Shown here piece after piece: positions 1 through 9,529 of a stretch of 64,000 bases of DNA. This stretch comes from CAZUAQ01 sp964618455 (GTDB lineage: Bacteria; Planctomycetota; Phycisphaerae; UBA1845; PWPN01): assembly GCA_964618455.1 (NCBI GenBank), contig CAZUAQ010000031.1:3356-67355 (forward strand), written 5' to 3'. Each line of letters begins with the position of its first letter. Positions within the stretch are counted from its first letter, which is position 1. A model generated the notes under the pieces. That model was not told the DNA's origin. It saw only the letters and a list, made by a program, of their open reading frames with translations, and ran no database searches. The position numbers and the translations under genes were made by a program.

Positions 1-1
1 C

Positions 2-85
2 CGGTCTGAGGATGGTCGATTCACTCCCAAGCGTATCGTCAATGGAAAGGTAGCTCAATGCTCTGGCGAATCAGAGACTGCGTGA
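2..85 (+). CDS. Possible C-terminal end of an upstream gene (partial)
   Basis: One frame is open from the left edge to a TGA at 83-85 and would give the last 27 residues of a protein. The other two plus frames close early. The fragment has no recognisable motif, and the window cuts off everything upstream, so this is only a candidate tail. It lies 58 bases before the start of the DUF1080 gene on the same strand, which would suit a short intergenic spacer. Random open sequence of this length is common in high-GC DNA. Confidence 0.25.
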   Translation, partial: RSEDGRFTPKRIVNGKVAQCSGESETA

Positions 86-143
86 TTAAGGTGAAGCTAC
101 GATTCTGGAGGTGACGTTGATCAACAACATCAGGGAGAACCAC

Positions 144-761
144 ATGCGAACACAGTTAGCGATCAGCTTGGGAGTGATTCTGTGGGTGGCGGGGTCCGGT
201 TGCAGCCAGCTCGAGACTTCCGAAAGAGACGGATGGCGGAACCTCTTCAACGGCAGGGACCTGACGGGGTGGAAGGAACACGGGCAGGCGCGGTGGAGCG
301 TCGACGCCGGCCGACTCGTGGGCACGCAGGGCCCGAACCGCGAGCCCGGCGATTTGCTGACGGTGGCCGCGTACGACGACTTTGAGCTGATCGTGACGTA
401 CCGCGGCGTCTGGCCGCTCAACAGCGGCGTGTGGTACCGCTACCAGTCCGAGAAGCAGGCGTGCCAGGCGGACATCCTGGAGTACCAGGACCCCGTGTGT
501 TACACCGGCAGCGTCTACTGCATGGGTAAGGGGTTTGTGGCGTTGAACGAGGATCCGGCGCTGGAGGATCGCGAGGGCTGGAACACGCTGCGGATACTGG
601 CCGAGGGCGAGCACATCCAGGTGTGGCTGAACGGCACGCAAACAGCCGATGTGAAAGAGGATTCCACGCTGACCGGCCGGATCGGTTTCCAGATCCACGC
701 CGGCGACGAGTTCGCGACCATGAAGCTGATCGTCAAGGAAGCGAAGATTCGCCCGTTGTGA
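144..761 (+). CDS. DUF1080 (3-keto-disaccharide hydrolase-like) lipoprotein
   Basis: A 205-residue exported protein. The N-terminus is a short hydrophobic leader ending in a lipobox-like GSGC near residue 19, so I infer lipidation and anchoring. The mature part begins with the family hallmark WRNLFNGRDLTGW, followed by a beta-rich laminin-like fold typical of DUF1080, a family hugely expanded in Planctomycetota and annotated as 3-keto-disaccharide hydrolase. I chose the ATG at 144 rather than the GTG at 111 because AGGGAG lies at 132-137, six bases upstream, and because the leader then starts properly. The real substrate is unknown. The gene stands alone, about 280 bases before the next same-strand gene. 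Confidence 0.8.
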   Translation: MRTQLAISLGVILWVAGSGCSQLETSERDGWRNLFNGRDLTGWKEHGQARWSVDAGRLVGTQGPNREPGDLLTVAAYDDFELIVTYRGVWPLNSGVWYRYQSEKQACQADILEYQDPVCYTGSVYCMGKGFVALNEDPALEDREGWNTLRILAEGEHIQVWLNGTQTADVKEDSTLTGRIGFQIHAGDEFATMKLIVKEAKIRPL

Positions 762-889
762 TCATGTCGGCGGGCGGCAGACACTCATCATCAGCCAGGG
801 CAATCTTCGAACGGCCAGGGCCTCATTTTGCTTGGATAAGAAGACTCGGGGCGAATTCGGCGCGATCCCCCCGCAAGAACTCAGCAGGA

Positions 890-912
890 TACTTCGTTCC
901 TCGAAGTATAAT
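890..912 (+). promoter_or_regulatory. Inverted repeat next to a perfect TATAAT -10 box
   Basis: TACTTCG-TTCCT-CGAAGTA (890-908) is a perfect 7-base inverted repeat that overlaps by two bases a consensus TATAAT at 907-912. No good -35 hexamer is visible 17 bases upstream. The arrangement, with the operator-like repeat where -35/-10 contacts would be, suggests a regulated promoter for the cytidylate-kinase-like gene starting at 1039. The palindrome could also be chance. Confidence 0.4.
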
Positions 913-1038
913 AAGAGTAGAGGACATCTCTTCGGCACTGCGGACCGTCGATACCGGCGGAGTGTGTCGCTCCGATCAATTCATCCCTGTCCTCTCACAC
1001 GACGGTCGTACGGCGCCGGCAGGTTGGCGAGGGTCGTC

Positions 1039-1758
1039 ATGTCCAAAACCACACTTCGAAACGATCGTCAGGTCGCTCATCTGGTCGAGAGGCGTCTTCG
1101 CTGCTGGGAGATCGAACGCGGCTTGCACCGCGTCGACACGCGACTCACTGCCAATGATGTCCAGCCCTTCATCGCCATCTCGCGCATGGTCGGTGCCGGG
1201 GGCATGAACCTGGCACGAGCACTCTCGAGGCGATTGTCCTGGCCTTACTACGACCGGGAGATTCTGCTCATCATGGCGAGCGGAGACGAGAGCGCTGCCA
1301 GGCTCTACGACTCGATCGACGAGCACGATCGCAACTGGCTCGAGTTCTCGTTTTCGGCATTGATGGTCTCGCGGAATGACTATCTTCAGCAGCTCAAGCG
1401 AGTGGTGCTGGAGCTTGCGCGCCGTCAGTCCGGGATCTTCCTGGGGCGTGGGGCAGACTTGATTCTTCCACGTCGCGCGGGGTTACGGGTACGGCTCGTG
1501 GCCGATCGAAAGAGCTGCGAGCACCGTTATGCCGAGCGGAAGAAGATCAGCCTCGACCAAGCACGCCTGCGGGTAGCGCGGATCGAAAGCGACCGCGCCT
1601 CCTGGATCCGTCACCAGTTGCACCACGATCCCGAGGATCCCGGACGATACGATCTCACGCTCAACACCGACTACATCACGCTGGAAGAGTCGGTCGAGCT
1701 GATCCTCTCGCTCATGCGGGCGCGGGGGCTGGCCGGTGTCGAGCGGCCGGCGTATTGA
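1039..1758 (+). CDS. Cytidylate kinase-like family protein
   Basis: A 239-residue soluble protein of the cytidylate-kinase-like P-loop group. After a basic N-terminal stretch comes ISRMVGAGGMNLARALSRRL, which occupies the position of the Walker A loop (family form: SREyGSGGr-IGrkLAekL). A YYDREIL segment follows, then SGIFLGRGADLIL and VRLVADRKSCEHRYAERKKIS, matching the GRGA and lid-region signatures. The loop lacks the usual GK(S/T), as in many stand-alone members, so true CMP kinase activity is doubtful. I chose the ATG at 1039, with GCGAGGG upstream at 1027-1033; an earlier in-frame start at 832 gives an unlikely Arg-rich extension. Typical members are about 200-250 residues. Function is unproven; the conserved fold suggests nucleotide binding. 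Confidence 0.7.
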   Translation: MSKTTLRNDRQVAHLVERRLRCWEIERGLHRVDTRLTANDVQPFIAISRMVGAGGMNLARALSRRLSWPYYDREILLIMASGDESAARLYDSIDEHDRNWLEFSFSALMVSRNDYLQQLKRVVLELARRQSGIFLGRGADLILPRRAGLRVRLVADRKSCEHRYAERKKISLDQARLRVARIESDRASWIRHQLHHDPEDPGRYDLTLNTDYITLEESVELILSLMRARGLAGVERPAY

Positions 1759-1774
1759 CGGAGGTCCAACGCGG

Positions 1775-2277
1775 TCAGCAGAGGACATGCTGAGAAAGCG
1801 TGGGACGAGGTGACCGATCGGGATGGGAGGCTTCGATCAGGTCAACGATTCTCTCGCGCGCGGCGTTCATGGCGGCCTCTGTCGCTGCACTGAGACCTTC
1901 ACCGAACTGCATGTCACGGGCCACGATGCCGATCTGCACCGCCAGCGGAACGTGATAGCCCAGGCATTTCGCGAGGGCCAGCAACTGGCCGGGCCGGCAA
2001 TGGTGCGTATCCAGCCCATCGCGATCATCCGGCTCGACGAGTTCGAGGAGGACATCGTCGGCTTCGGTGCGGCAGTGCGCGTCGATGAAGATGGTCAGTT
2101 GCGCGCTGTGAAGTTCCTCTACCAGCTCAGGGCCGAGTTGATGCTGCGCGACCACGGTGACCCGGTCGTCCTGCCCGTACAACGCTTCCAACTGTTCCGC
2201 CAGCACGAGGCCGACGCCGTCATCGCGGCGGCCGCGATTGCCCCAGGCGATGATGAGAATACCGCGATTCTGAAGGT

Positions 2278-2281
<4 letters not shown>
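1775..2281 (-). CDS. hoxW: Hydrogenase maturation endopeptidase (HoxW-like)
   Basis: A 168-residue member of the HybD/HyaD/HoxW protease family. It starts with a beta strand leading to the signature GNRGRRDDGVG (about residues 14-24), which carries conserved acidic residues for Ni recognition, and has a second acidic strand IFIDAHC and an HHCRPGQLL segment expected to supply the His ligand. Its ATG overlaps the TGA of the large subunit (ATGA at 2278-2281), showing translational coupling. In this family the enzyme removes the C-terminal peptide of the NiFe large subunit after metal insertion, and the neighbouring large subunit still carries such a tail. An upstream in-frame start at 2398 would lie wholly inside the large-subunit gene and is rejected. 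Confidence 0.88.
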
Positions 2282-3714
<1,433 letters not shown>

Positions 3715-3754
3715 CGTCGATGTCCTCGTCGGCGTTTGGCCGTGTGTCTGTTTC

Positions 3755-4282
3755 TCAGTCGTAGTTCAGTTTCACGTGTTCGCTGGGTTCGCCCGTAAGC
3801 AACGCACTGACCCCCGCCCAGATGGCATCCGCGCTTGGCGGGCATCCCGGGATCCAGGCATCGACCTTCACGTGCTCGTGAATCGGGCGGACCTTGTCGG
3901 TCAGCATCGGGATTTCGATGGTGGGCACCGATCCCAGCGCCGTGCTCTCCACATCCACGTAGGCCCGGTCGAGCACTTCCTCGTTGGGGAAGTGGTTGCG
4001 AAGCATCGGCACGCAGCCGAATCCCGCGCAATCGCCCAGGGAAACCAGGATCTTCGCCTTGGCACGGAGTTTTTCGAGCACCTCGAGGTTCTCTTCATTC
4101 GCGACGCTTCCCTCGACGATACCGATGTCGCATTCGGGGAACTCCTTGACGTCCACCACGGGTGAAGCCACCACGTCCGCGAGGGCGTGCAGATCGATCA
4201 GCCGTTCGTCCAGATCGAGGAACGACATGTGACAACCGCTGCAGCCGCAGAGCCAGACAGTGGCGATTCGTTTCTTGGCCAT
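3755..4282 (-). CDS. hoxY: [NiFe] hydrogenase small subunit (HoxY/HydS type)
   Basis: A 175-residue small subunit carrying only the proximal [4Fe-4S] cluster, like HoxY and unlike the larger membrane-bound small subunits. Candidate ligands are Cys14 and Cys17 in CGCSGCHMSFLDLDE, Cys85 in GDCAGFGC and Cys147 in PGCPP. The CSGCHMSFLDLDE string is very close to HoxY of bidirectional hydrogenases. I chose the ATG at 4282 because GGAGG lies nine bases upstream; an in-frame start at 4321 lacks support and would overlap the preceding gene. No export signal is present. It pairs with HoxH to form the hydrogenase core and hands electrons to the HoxU/NuoG-like subunit encoded upstream. Confidence 0.94.
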   Translation of the reverse strand: MAKKRIATVWLCGCSGCHMSFLDLDERLIDLHALADVVASPVVDVKEFPECDIGIVEGSVANEENLEVLEKLRAKAKILVSLGDCAGFGCVPMLRNHFPNEEVLDRAYVDVESTALGSVPTIEIPMLTDKVRPIHEHVKVDAWIPGCPPSADAIWAGVSALLTGEPSEHVKLNYD

Positions 4283-4317
4283 CGATACAACCTCCAGAGA
4301 TTCGCTGGGTCGTCTTG

Positions 4318-6417
4318 TCAATCCTCGACCAGCGCTTGCAGCCCGGCCCAGTCCATGTTCGCGGGCAGTTCGTCACAGGGCACCATGTGCTTGTCGCCGA
4401 TGTGCTGAAGAGCGGGGGGCAGGCCCGGAGGCGCCCAGCCGCAATCCTCGCCTCGCCACGCCTTCGCAAGACGGGTGAAGAAGTCCGCCTCGTCCACACA
4501 ACCCGCAGGCAGGCTCATCAAGGCCTGGGACTTCTGCACACGTCCTTCAAGGTTGACGAACGTCCCGCCGCGTTCGGACCAGGCGGCCGTAGGGATGACC
4601 ACGTGGGCTGCCTCCGCCGCCTCGTGATCGCGTGCCTGCAGGACGACGACGTAACTGACGGTACGCAACGTTTCCAGCCACTCGCGCGGCCACTCGTGAT
4701 GGTCGTCGCCCATGACGACGAAGGCGACATCCACCGTGTGCGGATCAATGTCATTGAGGGCGGTGGTGGTGTGGCCGAGCAGACGGCCCCCGGCACTGTT
4801 CGCGCCGCTGGCCAGTTCCATCAGCCGCCAGCGCCCCGAATCAGTCTTCCGGTTCGTGGCGTAAACGAAGTTCATCGCCGACCGCAGCACCTGCGGGCTC
4901 TGGCGGGTCACGCCGCGCCCGCAGAGTATCATCGGCTTCTCCGCCTGCACGTACATTTCGGCGATACGTTTCAATCCTTCGGCGGGAACACCGGTGAGTG
5001 ACTGGATATCGCTGTCGTCGCACTTCTTGAGCTGTTTGACCAGCGCATCGGGGATGTCGACATCGGTCTTCTCGGCTTCGAGCACATACTTGAAGATGGC
5101 GGCCAGCACGATCAGGTCCTTGCCGCGGTCAATGTTGACCTCGACATCCGACCAGTCCGACAGCCACGTCCGCATGGGATTGATTTTCACCAGCTTGGCC
5201 TTGCGGTGCAGGATGCCCCGGCGGACATACGACGCCAGCACGCCGTGCGAGGCTTCCAGATTGGTCCCGATGCACAGGAACATGTCCGACTCGTCGAGGT
5301 CGGTCAGGCCCGCCAGTGGCGGCATCTTGTCGGACAGTCCTAATGCCTCGCGAACGAACCAGGCGCGTGTCCGATCAATCACCGACCAGCGTTCGCTGCC
5401 GACGACGTTCGTCAGGAAGTTCTGGCATGCCGAGAGCGTCTCGAGTGGCAGGTTGGGCGTCATCAGCATGACGACGCGCGAGGGATCATCCTGGATCGGC
5501 TTGGCATTGAGTCGCCGGGCGATCTCCTTGAGAAGGTCGTCGATGGATTTGGTGGCCCACTTGCCCGCCTGTTTGACGCGGATCTCCTTGACGCGGGGCG
5601 CCTTGGGCTCGACCAGTCCGAAGCGTCCGTGCACGCAGAGAATGTTGTTGCCGTTGGGACCGCCCGCGCTGCGGAGCTCACCGATCTGCCGATGCCGCAC
5701 GGAGACGTTGATGCGACAACCGACGCCGCAGTTCGGGCAGATCGTCTCGGTCATCTCCAGCGGCAGACGTCCCTGCCAGTGGGCACTGCGTTTCTCGAAC
5801 AGCGCACCGGTCGGGCAGACCTGCAGGCAGGTGCCGCAGGAGACGCAGCTCGATTCACCGAGCGCCAGGGCGTTGTCGGCGATGAGCATCGCGCGGCTGC
5901 CGCGGTTGTCCACGTCGAGCACGTGAGCGCCCACCCATTGATCACAGGAGCGCACGCATCGCGTGCAGAGGATGCACCGATTGTGATCCAGGGCGATCCG
6001 CGCATGGGAATTGTCCATCGGCAGCGTGGGGAAACAGTAGTCGAAGCGCACGTGATCCATCCCGTGCTGGTAGGCGTTGCGCTGAAGCTCGCAGTTGCCG
6101 CTCATGGGGCAGAAGGGGCAGATGTGGTTGCGCTCGGCGAAGAGCAGTTCGAGTGTCTGGCGACGCAGATCCTCGAGCTGCGGCGTCTGCGTCTGGACCA
6201 CCATGCCTTCCTGTGCCGGCGTGGTGCAGGAGGGCACGGGCCGGCGCTGGCCTTCGACCTCGACGATGCACAGGCGGCACGCGCCGATGTCCGGCAGACC
6301 CTCGTGGTGGCAGAGGGTCGGCACGTTGATCTCGTTCGCGCGACACACGTCCAGCAGCGTCTGTCCTTCTTCGGCGCCGATGGCCTGGCCGTTGATCGTG
6401 ACGTGAATCGTGCTCAT
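4318..6417 (-). CDS. hoxU: HoxU/NuoG-like iron-sulfur subunit with molybdopterin-oxidoreductase fold
   Basis: A 699-residue subunit, far longer than classical HoxU (about 240). Visible in order: a [2Fe-2S] ferredoxin domain (Cys36, Cys47, Cys50, Cys64); a His-Cys3 [4Fe-4S] site (His98, Cys100, Cys103, Cys109); two CxxCxxCxxxC ferredoxin motifs (Cys148-158 and Cys191-201); a further [4Fe-4S] motif as in NuoG and formate dehydrogenases (Cys227, Cys230, Cys234, Cys261); and a roughly 420-residue molybdopterin-oxidoreductase-like region. After Cys261 there is no Cys or Sec where formate dehydrogenases bind Mo, so this region looks structural, as in NuoG. Its role would be to wire HoxYH to HoxEF. 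The start codon lies two bases beyond the hoxF stop. A misnamed formate dehydrogenase is the main alternative, made unlikely by the context. Confidence 0.9.
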   Translation of the reverse strand: MSTIHVTINGQAIGAEEGQTLLDVCRANEINVPTLCHHEGLPDIGACRLCIVEVEGQRRPVPSCTTPAQEGMVVQTQTPQLEDLRRQTLELLFAERNHICPFCPMSGNCELQRNAYQHGMDHVRFDYCFPTLPMDNSHARIALDHNRCILCTRCVRSCDQWVGAHVLDVDNRGSRAMLIADNALALGESSCVSCGTCLQVCPTGALFEKRSAHWQGRLPLEMTETICPNCGVGCRINVSVRHRQIGELRSAGGPNGNNILCVHGRFGLVEPKAPRVKEIRVKQAGKWATKSIDDLLKEIARRLNAKPIQDDPSRVVMLMTPNLPLETLSACQNFLTNVVGSERWSVIDRTRAWFVREALGLSDKMPPLAGLTDLDESDMFLCIGTNLEASHGVLASYVRRGILHRKAKLVKINPMRTWLSDWSDVEVNIDRGKDLIVLAAIFKYVLEAEKTDVDIPDALVKQLKKCDDSDIQSLTGVPAEGLKRIAEMYVQAEKPMILCGRGVTRQSPQVLRSAMNFVYATNRKTDSGRWRLMELASGANSAGGRLLGHTTTALNDIDPHTVDVAFVVMGDDHHEWPREWLETLRTVSYVVVLQARDHEAAEAAHVVIPTAAWSERGGTFVNLEGRVQKSQALMSLPAGCVDEADFFTRLAKAWRGEDCGWAPPGLPPALQHIGDKHMVPCDELPANMDWAGLQALVED

Positions 6418-6419
6418 CG

Positions 6420-8303
6420 CTACTCCTTGAGGACCGCCTCAAAGCGGCAGACATCGAAGCATTCGTTGCAGTGAATGCAGGTTTCGGTATCGACCCAGTA
6501 CTTGCGGCGATCATCGAACTTGTGGATCGCCTCGACGGGGCAATTCTTCGCACAGAGACTGCACCCGGTGCATGCCTCCTCGAGGATGCTGAAAGTCAGC
6601 AGTTTCGCGCAGACGCCCGAGGGGCAGCGCTTGTCGTGGATGTGCGCTTCGTACTCGTTCCGGAAGAACCGCATCGTGCTCAACACCGGGTTCGGGGCGG
6701 TCATGCCGAGCCCGCAGAGGCTGGCGGTGGAAACCACGGCCGAGAGCGTCTCGAGTTGAGCCAGGTCCTTGTCCGTCGCCTTGCCCTCGGTGATCTTCGT
6801 CAGCACGTGATGAAGTTCCTTCGTCCCGACGCGACAGGGCGGGCACTTGCCGCAGGACTCATCCACGCAGAAGTCCATAAAGAAGCGGGCGACATCCACC
6901 ATGCAGTTGGTGTCATCCATCACGATCAGTCCGCCGCTGCCCATGATGGAACCGAGTTTCTGAAGCGAATCGAAATCCAAAGGGGTGTCCAGGTGTTCCG
7001 CCGGGATGCATCCCCCTGAGGGGCCACCGGTCTGCGCGGCCTTGAACTCCCGGCCGTTCAGCACACCGCCACCCACGTCGTATACCAGTTCGCGGAGGCT
7101 CATCCCCATCGGAACTTCCACGAGACCGGTATTGGCGATGGCGCCGGCGAGGGCGAAGACCTTCGTGCCCGGGCTGTTCTCCGTACCGATGGTCCGGAAC
7201 CAGGCAGCGCCTTTGCGGAGAATCGTCGGGATGTTCGCGAGGCTCTCGACATTGTTGATCATGCTCGGGCAGCCGCCGAGACCGGACTGCGTCGGATAGG
7301 GGGGACGGGGCCGAGGCTGGCCGCGGCGGCCTTCCACGGAAGCGATCAAGGCCGTCTCCTCACCGCAGACGAACGCGCCCGCCCCGACGCGGATCTCCAC
7401 GTCGAAGCCGAAGTCGGTGCCCAGCACGCGTTGGCCCAAGATGCCGTGTTGGCGTGCCGCATCGATGGCGACCTGGAGGCGATGAATGGCGAGGGGGTAC
7501 TCGGCGCGAACGTAGAGCACGCCATGGCGGGCGGCGGTGGCGTAGCCGGCGATGATCATGCCTTCGAGCACGCGATGGGGGTCGCTCTCGAGGACGCTGC
7601 GATCCATGAACGCGCCGGGATCACCTTCGTCGCCGTTGCAGATGACGTATTTCTCGGGTCCGGGTGCCGACGCCAGCATGCCCCACTTCCGGCCGACGGA
7701 GAATCCACCTCCGCCACGACCGCGGAGGCCGCTGTCCGTGACCTCCTGAACCACACCTTCCGGGACCATTTCGCCGAGTACCTTGGCGAGGGCGGCGTAC
7801 CCGTCCCGGGCGATGTATTCGCTGATAGAGAGGGGGTCGATCAGGCCGGAGTTTTCGAGCACGATCTTGACCTGTTTGGCAAAGAACGGCATCTCCTCGG
7901 GATGCTGGAAGGGCAGGGTGTCGCCCTCGCGCGGGAGGAGGTCTTCCACAACCTTTCCGCCGATCAGGTGGTCATCAATGATGCGATCGGCGTCCTTTTC
8001 CTCGACGCGGGCATACAGCACGTTATCCGGCATGACCTGGACGACCACACCGAGATCGCAGCAGCCGACACATCCGGTCTCCACGATCTTGACGTGCTCA
8101 TCGAGGCGACGCCTGCCGGTATGGACCTTGAACTTGTCCACGATCCGCTGATGACCGCAACTGACGCACGCGCCGCCGGCACAGATCAGCACCTCGCGTT
8201 TGATCGGCTGATCCGCTCCGTTGCCCTGGGCGGCCTGACCGAGTCGCAGGGCCAGTTCCCGGCAGGCATTCTCGCGCCATCGTTCGAGTTCTTCGAATGT
8301 CAT
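6420..8303 (-). CDS. hoxF: NuoF/HydB-like flavin subunit of hydrogenase (diaphorase)
   Basis: A 627-residue protein with three parts. Residues 35-95 are a thioredoxin-like [2Fe-2S] domain (Cys41, Cys46/49, Cys78, Cys81/82). The central NuoF-like region carries the FMN/NAD(H) glycine loop GRGGGGF (196-202), CNGDEGDPGAF, CGEETALIASVEG and a [4Fe-4S] site in CGKCPPCRVG plus a later Cys in SLCGLG. The C-terminus has two ferredoxin clusters (CTGCSLCAKNCP and CIHCNECFDVC). This architecture matches HydB/HndC of [FeFe] NAD(P)-linked and electron-bifurcating hydrogenases and is richer in clusters than cyanobacterial HoxF. The start overlaps the hoxE stop (ATGA). Expected reaction: electron exchange between FMN, NAD(P) and the Fe-S chain; ferredoxin may be a second partner. 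Confidence 0.93.
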   Translation of the reverse strand: MTFEELERWRENACRELALRLGQAAQGNGADQPIKREVLICAGGACVSCGHQRIVDKFKVHTGRRRLDEHVKIVETGCVGCCDLGVVVQVMPDNVLYARVEEKDADRIIDDHLIGGKVVEDLLPREGDTLPFQHPEEMPFFAKQVKIVLENSGLIDPLSISEYIARDGYAALAKVLGEMVPEGVVQEVTDSGLRGRGGGGFSVGRKWGMLASAPGPEKYVICNGDEGDPGAFMDRSVLESDPHRVLEGMIIAGYATAARHGVLYVRAEYPLAIHRLQVAIDAARQHGILGQRVLGTDFGFDVEIRVGAGAFVCGEETALIASVEGRRGQPRPRPPYPTQSGLGGCPSMINNVESLANIPTILRKGAAWFRTIGTENSPGTKVFALAGAIANTGLVEVPMGMSLRELVYDVGGGVLNGREFKAAQTGGPSGGCIPAEHLDTPLDFDSLQKLGSIMGSGGLIVMDDTNCMVDVARFFMDFCVDESCGKCPPCRVGTKELHHVLTKITEGKATDKDLAQLETLSAVVSTASLCGLGMTAPNPVLSTMRFFRNEYEAHIHDKRCPSGVCAKLLTFSILEEACTGCSLCAKNCPVEAIHKFDDRRKYWVDTETCIHCNECFDVCRFEAVLKE

Positions 8304-8821
8304 TTGTACGCCTTCAAGGTTTTCTTGATACGATCCGACTTCAACTTGCTGTGAACGTCGTTACCGACCATGGCAACAGGGGCGAGACCGCAAGCTCCTA
8401 CGCACCGAACGCACCGCAAACTGAACCTACCATCGCTCGTGGTCTCGCCCGCTTTGATGCCAAGCTGTTTCTCGAAGCTCCGAAGGACCTGGTCCGCGCC
8501 GCGGACGTAGCAGGCCGTGCCCGTGCAGACGCTCACCTGGTGTTTGCCCTGCGGAATTCGACTGAAGAACGTGTAGAAACCGATCACGCCGTAGACCTTG
8601 CTGACCGGCACGCGAAGCTGTTTGGCGATGTACGTGACGACATCTTCGCGCAGGTAGCCGAACAGTTCCTGGGCGCGGTGCAGCACCTGGATCAGGCTTT
8701 CGGGCTGGTGATCGTAATAATCGATCGCCGATTGCAACTCCTGAAAGATCGCCTGTTCATAAGGCGCGTGAATCACGCCGCTGCGACTGATGCCTTCGTG
8801 AATGGTGGTTAAGCTGGCCAT
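8300..8821 (-). CDS. hoxE: HoxE/NuoE-like [2Fe-2S] subunit
   Basis: A 173-residue thioredoxin-like ferredoxin of the NuoE/HoxE/HydC family. After an N-terminal helical bundle (SLIQVLHRAQELFGYL, VYGVIGFYTFF) come the ligands Cys99 and Cys104 (VCTGTACYVRG) and Cys140 and Cys144 (RCVGACGLAPV). It is the first gene of the operon, and its stop codon overlaps the hoxF ATG. Together with HoxF it forms the diaphorase module. AAGGA lies about nine bases before the ATG. The 708-base divergent spacer upstream is the likely site of operon control. Confidence 0.93.
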   Translation of the reverse strand: MASLTTIHEGISRSGVIHAPYEQAIFQELQSAIDYYDHQPESLIQVLHRAQELFGYLREDVVTYIAKQLRVPVSKVYGVIGFYTFFSRIPQGKHQVSVCTGTACYVRGADQVLRSFEKQLGIKAGETTSDGRFSLRCVRCVGACGLAPVAMVGNDVHSKLKSDRIKKTLKAYK

Positions 8822-9105
8822 GGTCTCGTTTCCTTCCCGGCGCGAATAACTACATCGGTATTCGGGCGCCGGGCTTCGGTTAAACCTGAGTGAATGCCAT
8901 CCAGCGGTCCGGCCCGAATCTCACCGCAAGATGCGAGCGGATATCTCCTGGTTGCGATCCGGGTCGGTCTTCTCGTCCCTGCACGTCCCGGAAGCAGGCC
9001 CTCGAACAGCATGGCGGACGCGACGGTTCAGGTCGGCTGCCGGGCATGCTGGTCACTTAAATAATGAGCATTTGATATGCCATAGGTTCGCAGGTTCGTG
9101 AAAAA

Positions 9106-9123
9106 TGGCACAAACATGTGCCA
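9106..9123. promoter_or_regulatory. Perfect inverted repeat, candidate operator
   Basis: TGGCACA-AACA-TGTGCCA is a perfect 7-base inverted repeat at the edge of an AT-rich island, about 285 bases upstream of hoxE. The TGGCAC arm recalls a sigma-54 -24 element, but the GC expected 10 bases later is displaced on both strands, so I read it as a possible regulator site instead. The bound protein is unknown. Confidence 0.35.
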
Positions 9124-9442
9124 GAGCACGATCTCAGATCCGTGAATGCGGAATTTGGGGCCCTGTCGAGGATCATACATGGGGATTTCCCACAGACGCC
9201 CGGTGATATGCCCCGCCCGCTTCAACCGTGCCCTTCCAAGTTTTCCAAGGGTCGACGGGTTCCACGAATCCTGCTTCCCGAGTCGACAGATCCTGATTCT
9301 CTGTCCGTTCGGGATCCCTTATCACCTCCGCACGCGGGCGGTCGGGCGTCATGAGCCGGTTGTGACACACGGCGCGCACAACGGCGTGAATCCGTCTCGG
9401 CGCGTGTGCTTGCTACGGCTTTCAAGTGCGTTCCAGGCGCCA

Positions 9443-9471
9443 TTGCACGATGAGCGCGCGGCCACTATATC
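9443..9471 (+). promoter_or_regulatory. Candidate sigma-70-type promoter
   Basis: TTGCAC (9443-9448), a 17-base spacer and TATATC (9466-9471) match the housekeeping consensus at 4 of 6 and 5 of 6 positions. Transcription would begin about 50 bases before the ATG at 9530, which has AGGAGG at 9514-9519. Confidence 0.5.
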
Positions 9472-9529
9472 AGGGCCTGCGTCACGGCACGTTTGTTCAG
9501 TTTGATGTACACCAGGAGGATGTTGACTC

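Larger units (their letters stand above)
8822..9529. other. Long divergent spacer upstream of the hydrogenase operon
   Basis: A 708-base region between the start of hoxE (minus) and the fucose-isomerase-like gene (plus). Short open frames here lack ribosome sites and recognisable protein features, so I call none. An AT-rich island around 9050-9120 stands out from the GC-rich surroundings and contains a perfect inverted repeat. A plausible plus-strand promoter lies near the right end. No tRNA-like or recognisable riboswitch fold was seen by eye. Confidence 0.6.

Noticed and set aside
4318..6417. Annotation as a formate dehydrogenase alpha subunit
   Set aside because: No Cys/Sec Mo ligand after the Fe-S motif, and the gene sits inside a hydrogenase operon with NuoE- and NuoF-like genes.
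9106..9123. Sigma-54 (-24/-12) promoter at the TGGCACA repeat
   Set aside because: The GC that should follow the GG by about ten bases is two bases too far away on both strands.
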